NCBI GenBank assembly: GCA_014896235.1
Contig: JADBKU010000010.1
Span: forward strand, 42,341 to 106,340
Direction: 5' to 3'
Origin: a bacterium
GTDB taxonomy: Bacteria; Desulfobacterota; Binatia; Binatales; Binataceae
DNA: 64,000 nt
The notes under the pieces are model-generated. The model was not told the origin of the DNA and did no database searches. It saw only the letters and a list, made by a program, of their open reading frames with translations. Position 1 is the stretch's first letter, and every line of letters begins with the position of its first letter. Positions 63,807 to 64,000 of the stretch are shown here, one piece after another. Position numbers and translations under genes: made by a program.

Positions 63807-64000
63807 CGGTGGCGCGTCCCGCGCAGGCTCCTTATTGAGACTGCGCCACGCTTGCCGGCTGCGTCAACGGGATAATTTTCACGCACTTTGGATACAAAAA
63901 GCGCGAAACGAAACTGCAGCGCGCGTCCGCCGCTACGCTTTTGCCGCGAACGTGGTATTTAGCCCTTGCGGCGGCGCCGTTTCCGGCGCATGGGGAACGT

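Overview
The window is chromosomal DNA of a GC-rich Gram-negative bacterium. GC-rich codons dominate, GTG and TTG starts are frequent, and gene pairs often overlap by four bases. A Wza-type outer-membrane export lipoprotein, several lipoproteins, glutathione synthetase, ClpS/ClpA and a three-subunit proton-translocating transhydrogenase point to a proteobacterium-like diderm. An uncultured deltaproteobacterial or Binatota-type lineage would fit, but that placement is inference from general gene content, not from a phylogenetic marker.

Layout. 1-9.8 kb is housekeeping: a cut-off nitroreductase, a VOC protein, a HAD hydrolase, two lipoproteins, tRNA-Phe, the prmA-rsmE-gshB operon, a phosphodiesterase-dnaG operon, a CAT-anticodon tRNA, a zinc-ribbon coiled-coil protein and RNase P RNA. 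9.8-20.7 kb holds an ArsA/GET3 ATPase, rmuC, a FemAB/GNAT-like protein, a PRISE-like short-chain dehydrogenase, clpS-clpA, nadB, pgsA and tRNA-Gly.

20.9-29.3 kb was a V/A-type ATPase operon. Subunits G/H-like, C and the first part of I survive on the left. The C-terminal part of subunit B, subunit D and a UspA protein survive on the right. The genes expected between them are gone. In their place is about 3.7 kb of foreign DNA: an unusual repeat-containing lipoprotein, an IS3-family element with a canonical -1 frameshift site, a DUF2971 gene and an IS21 istB remnant fused in frame to the rest of subunit B. A perfect 21-bp direct repeat flanks the block. This is the most unusual part of the window.

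29.4-54.7 kb is one large surface-polysaccharide locus. An SGNH hydrolase faces a run of 19 minus-strand genes that starts with wza-like and BY-kinase genes. It continues with two O-antigen-ligase-like membrane proteins, a Wzm/Wzt ABC exporter, nine GT4-like and two GT2 glycosyltransferases and three methyltransferases. Most neighbours overlap by four bases, so the run is probably co-transcribed and translationally coupled. No initiating phosphoglycosyltransferase, Wzx flippase or nucleotide-sugar gene is in view, so precursors must come from elsewhere. Two secreted proteins of unknown role follow at 54.7-56.4 kb.

56.7-63.8 kb is metabolic: a CitE-like CoA-ester lyase, a zinc-type MDR dehydrogenase, the pntA1-pntA2-pntB transhydrogenase operon, a YkoP-like protein and a lipoprotein. 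Several rho-independent terminators separate these units. Apart from the V-ATPase insertion and lower-GC patches inside the polysaccharide locus, the region looks ordinary.
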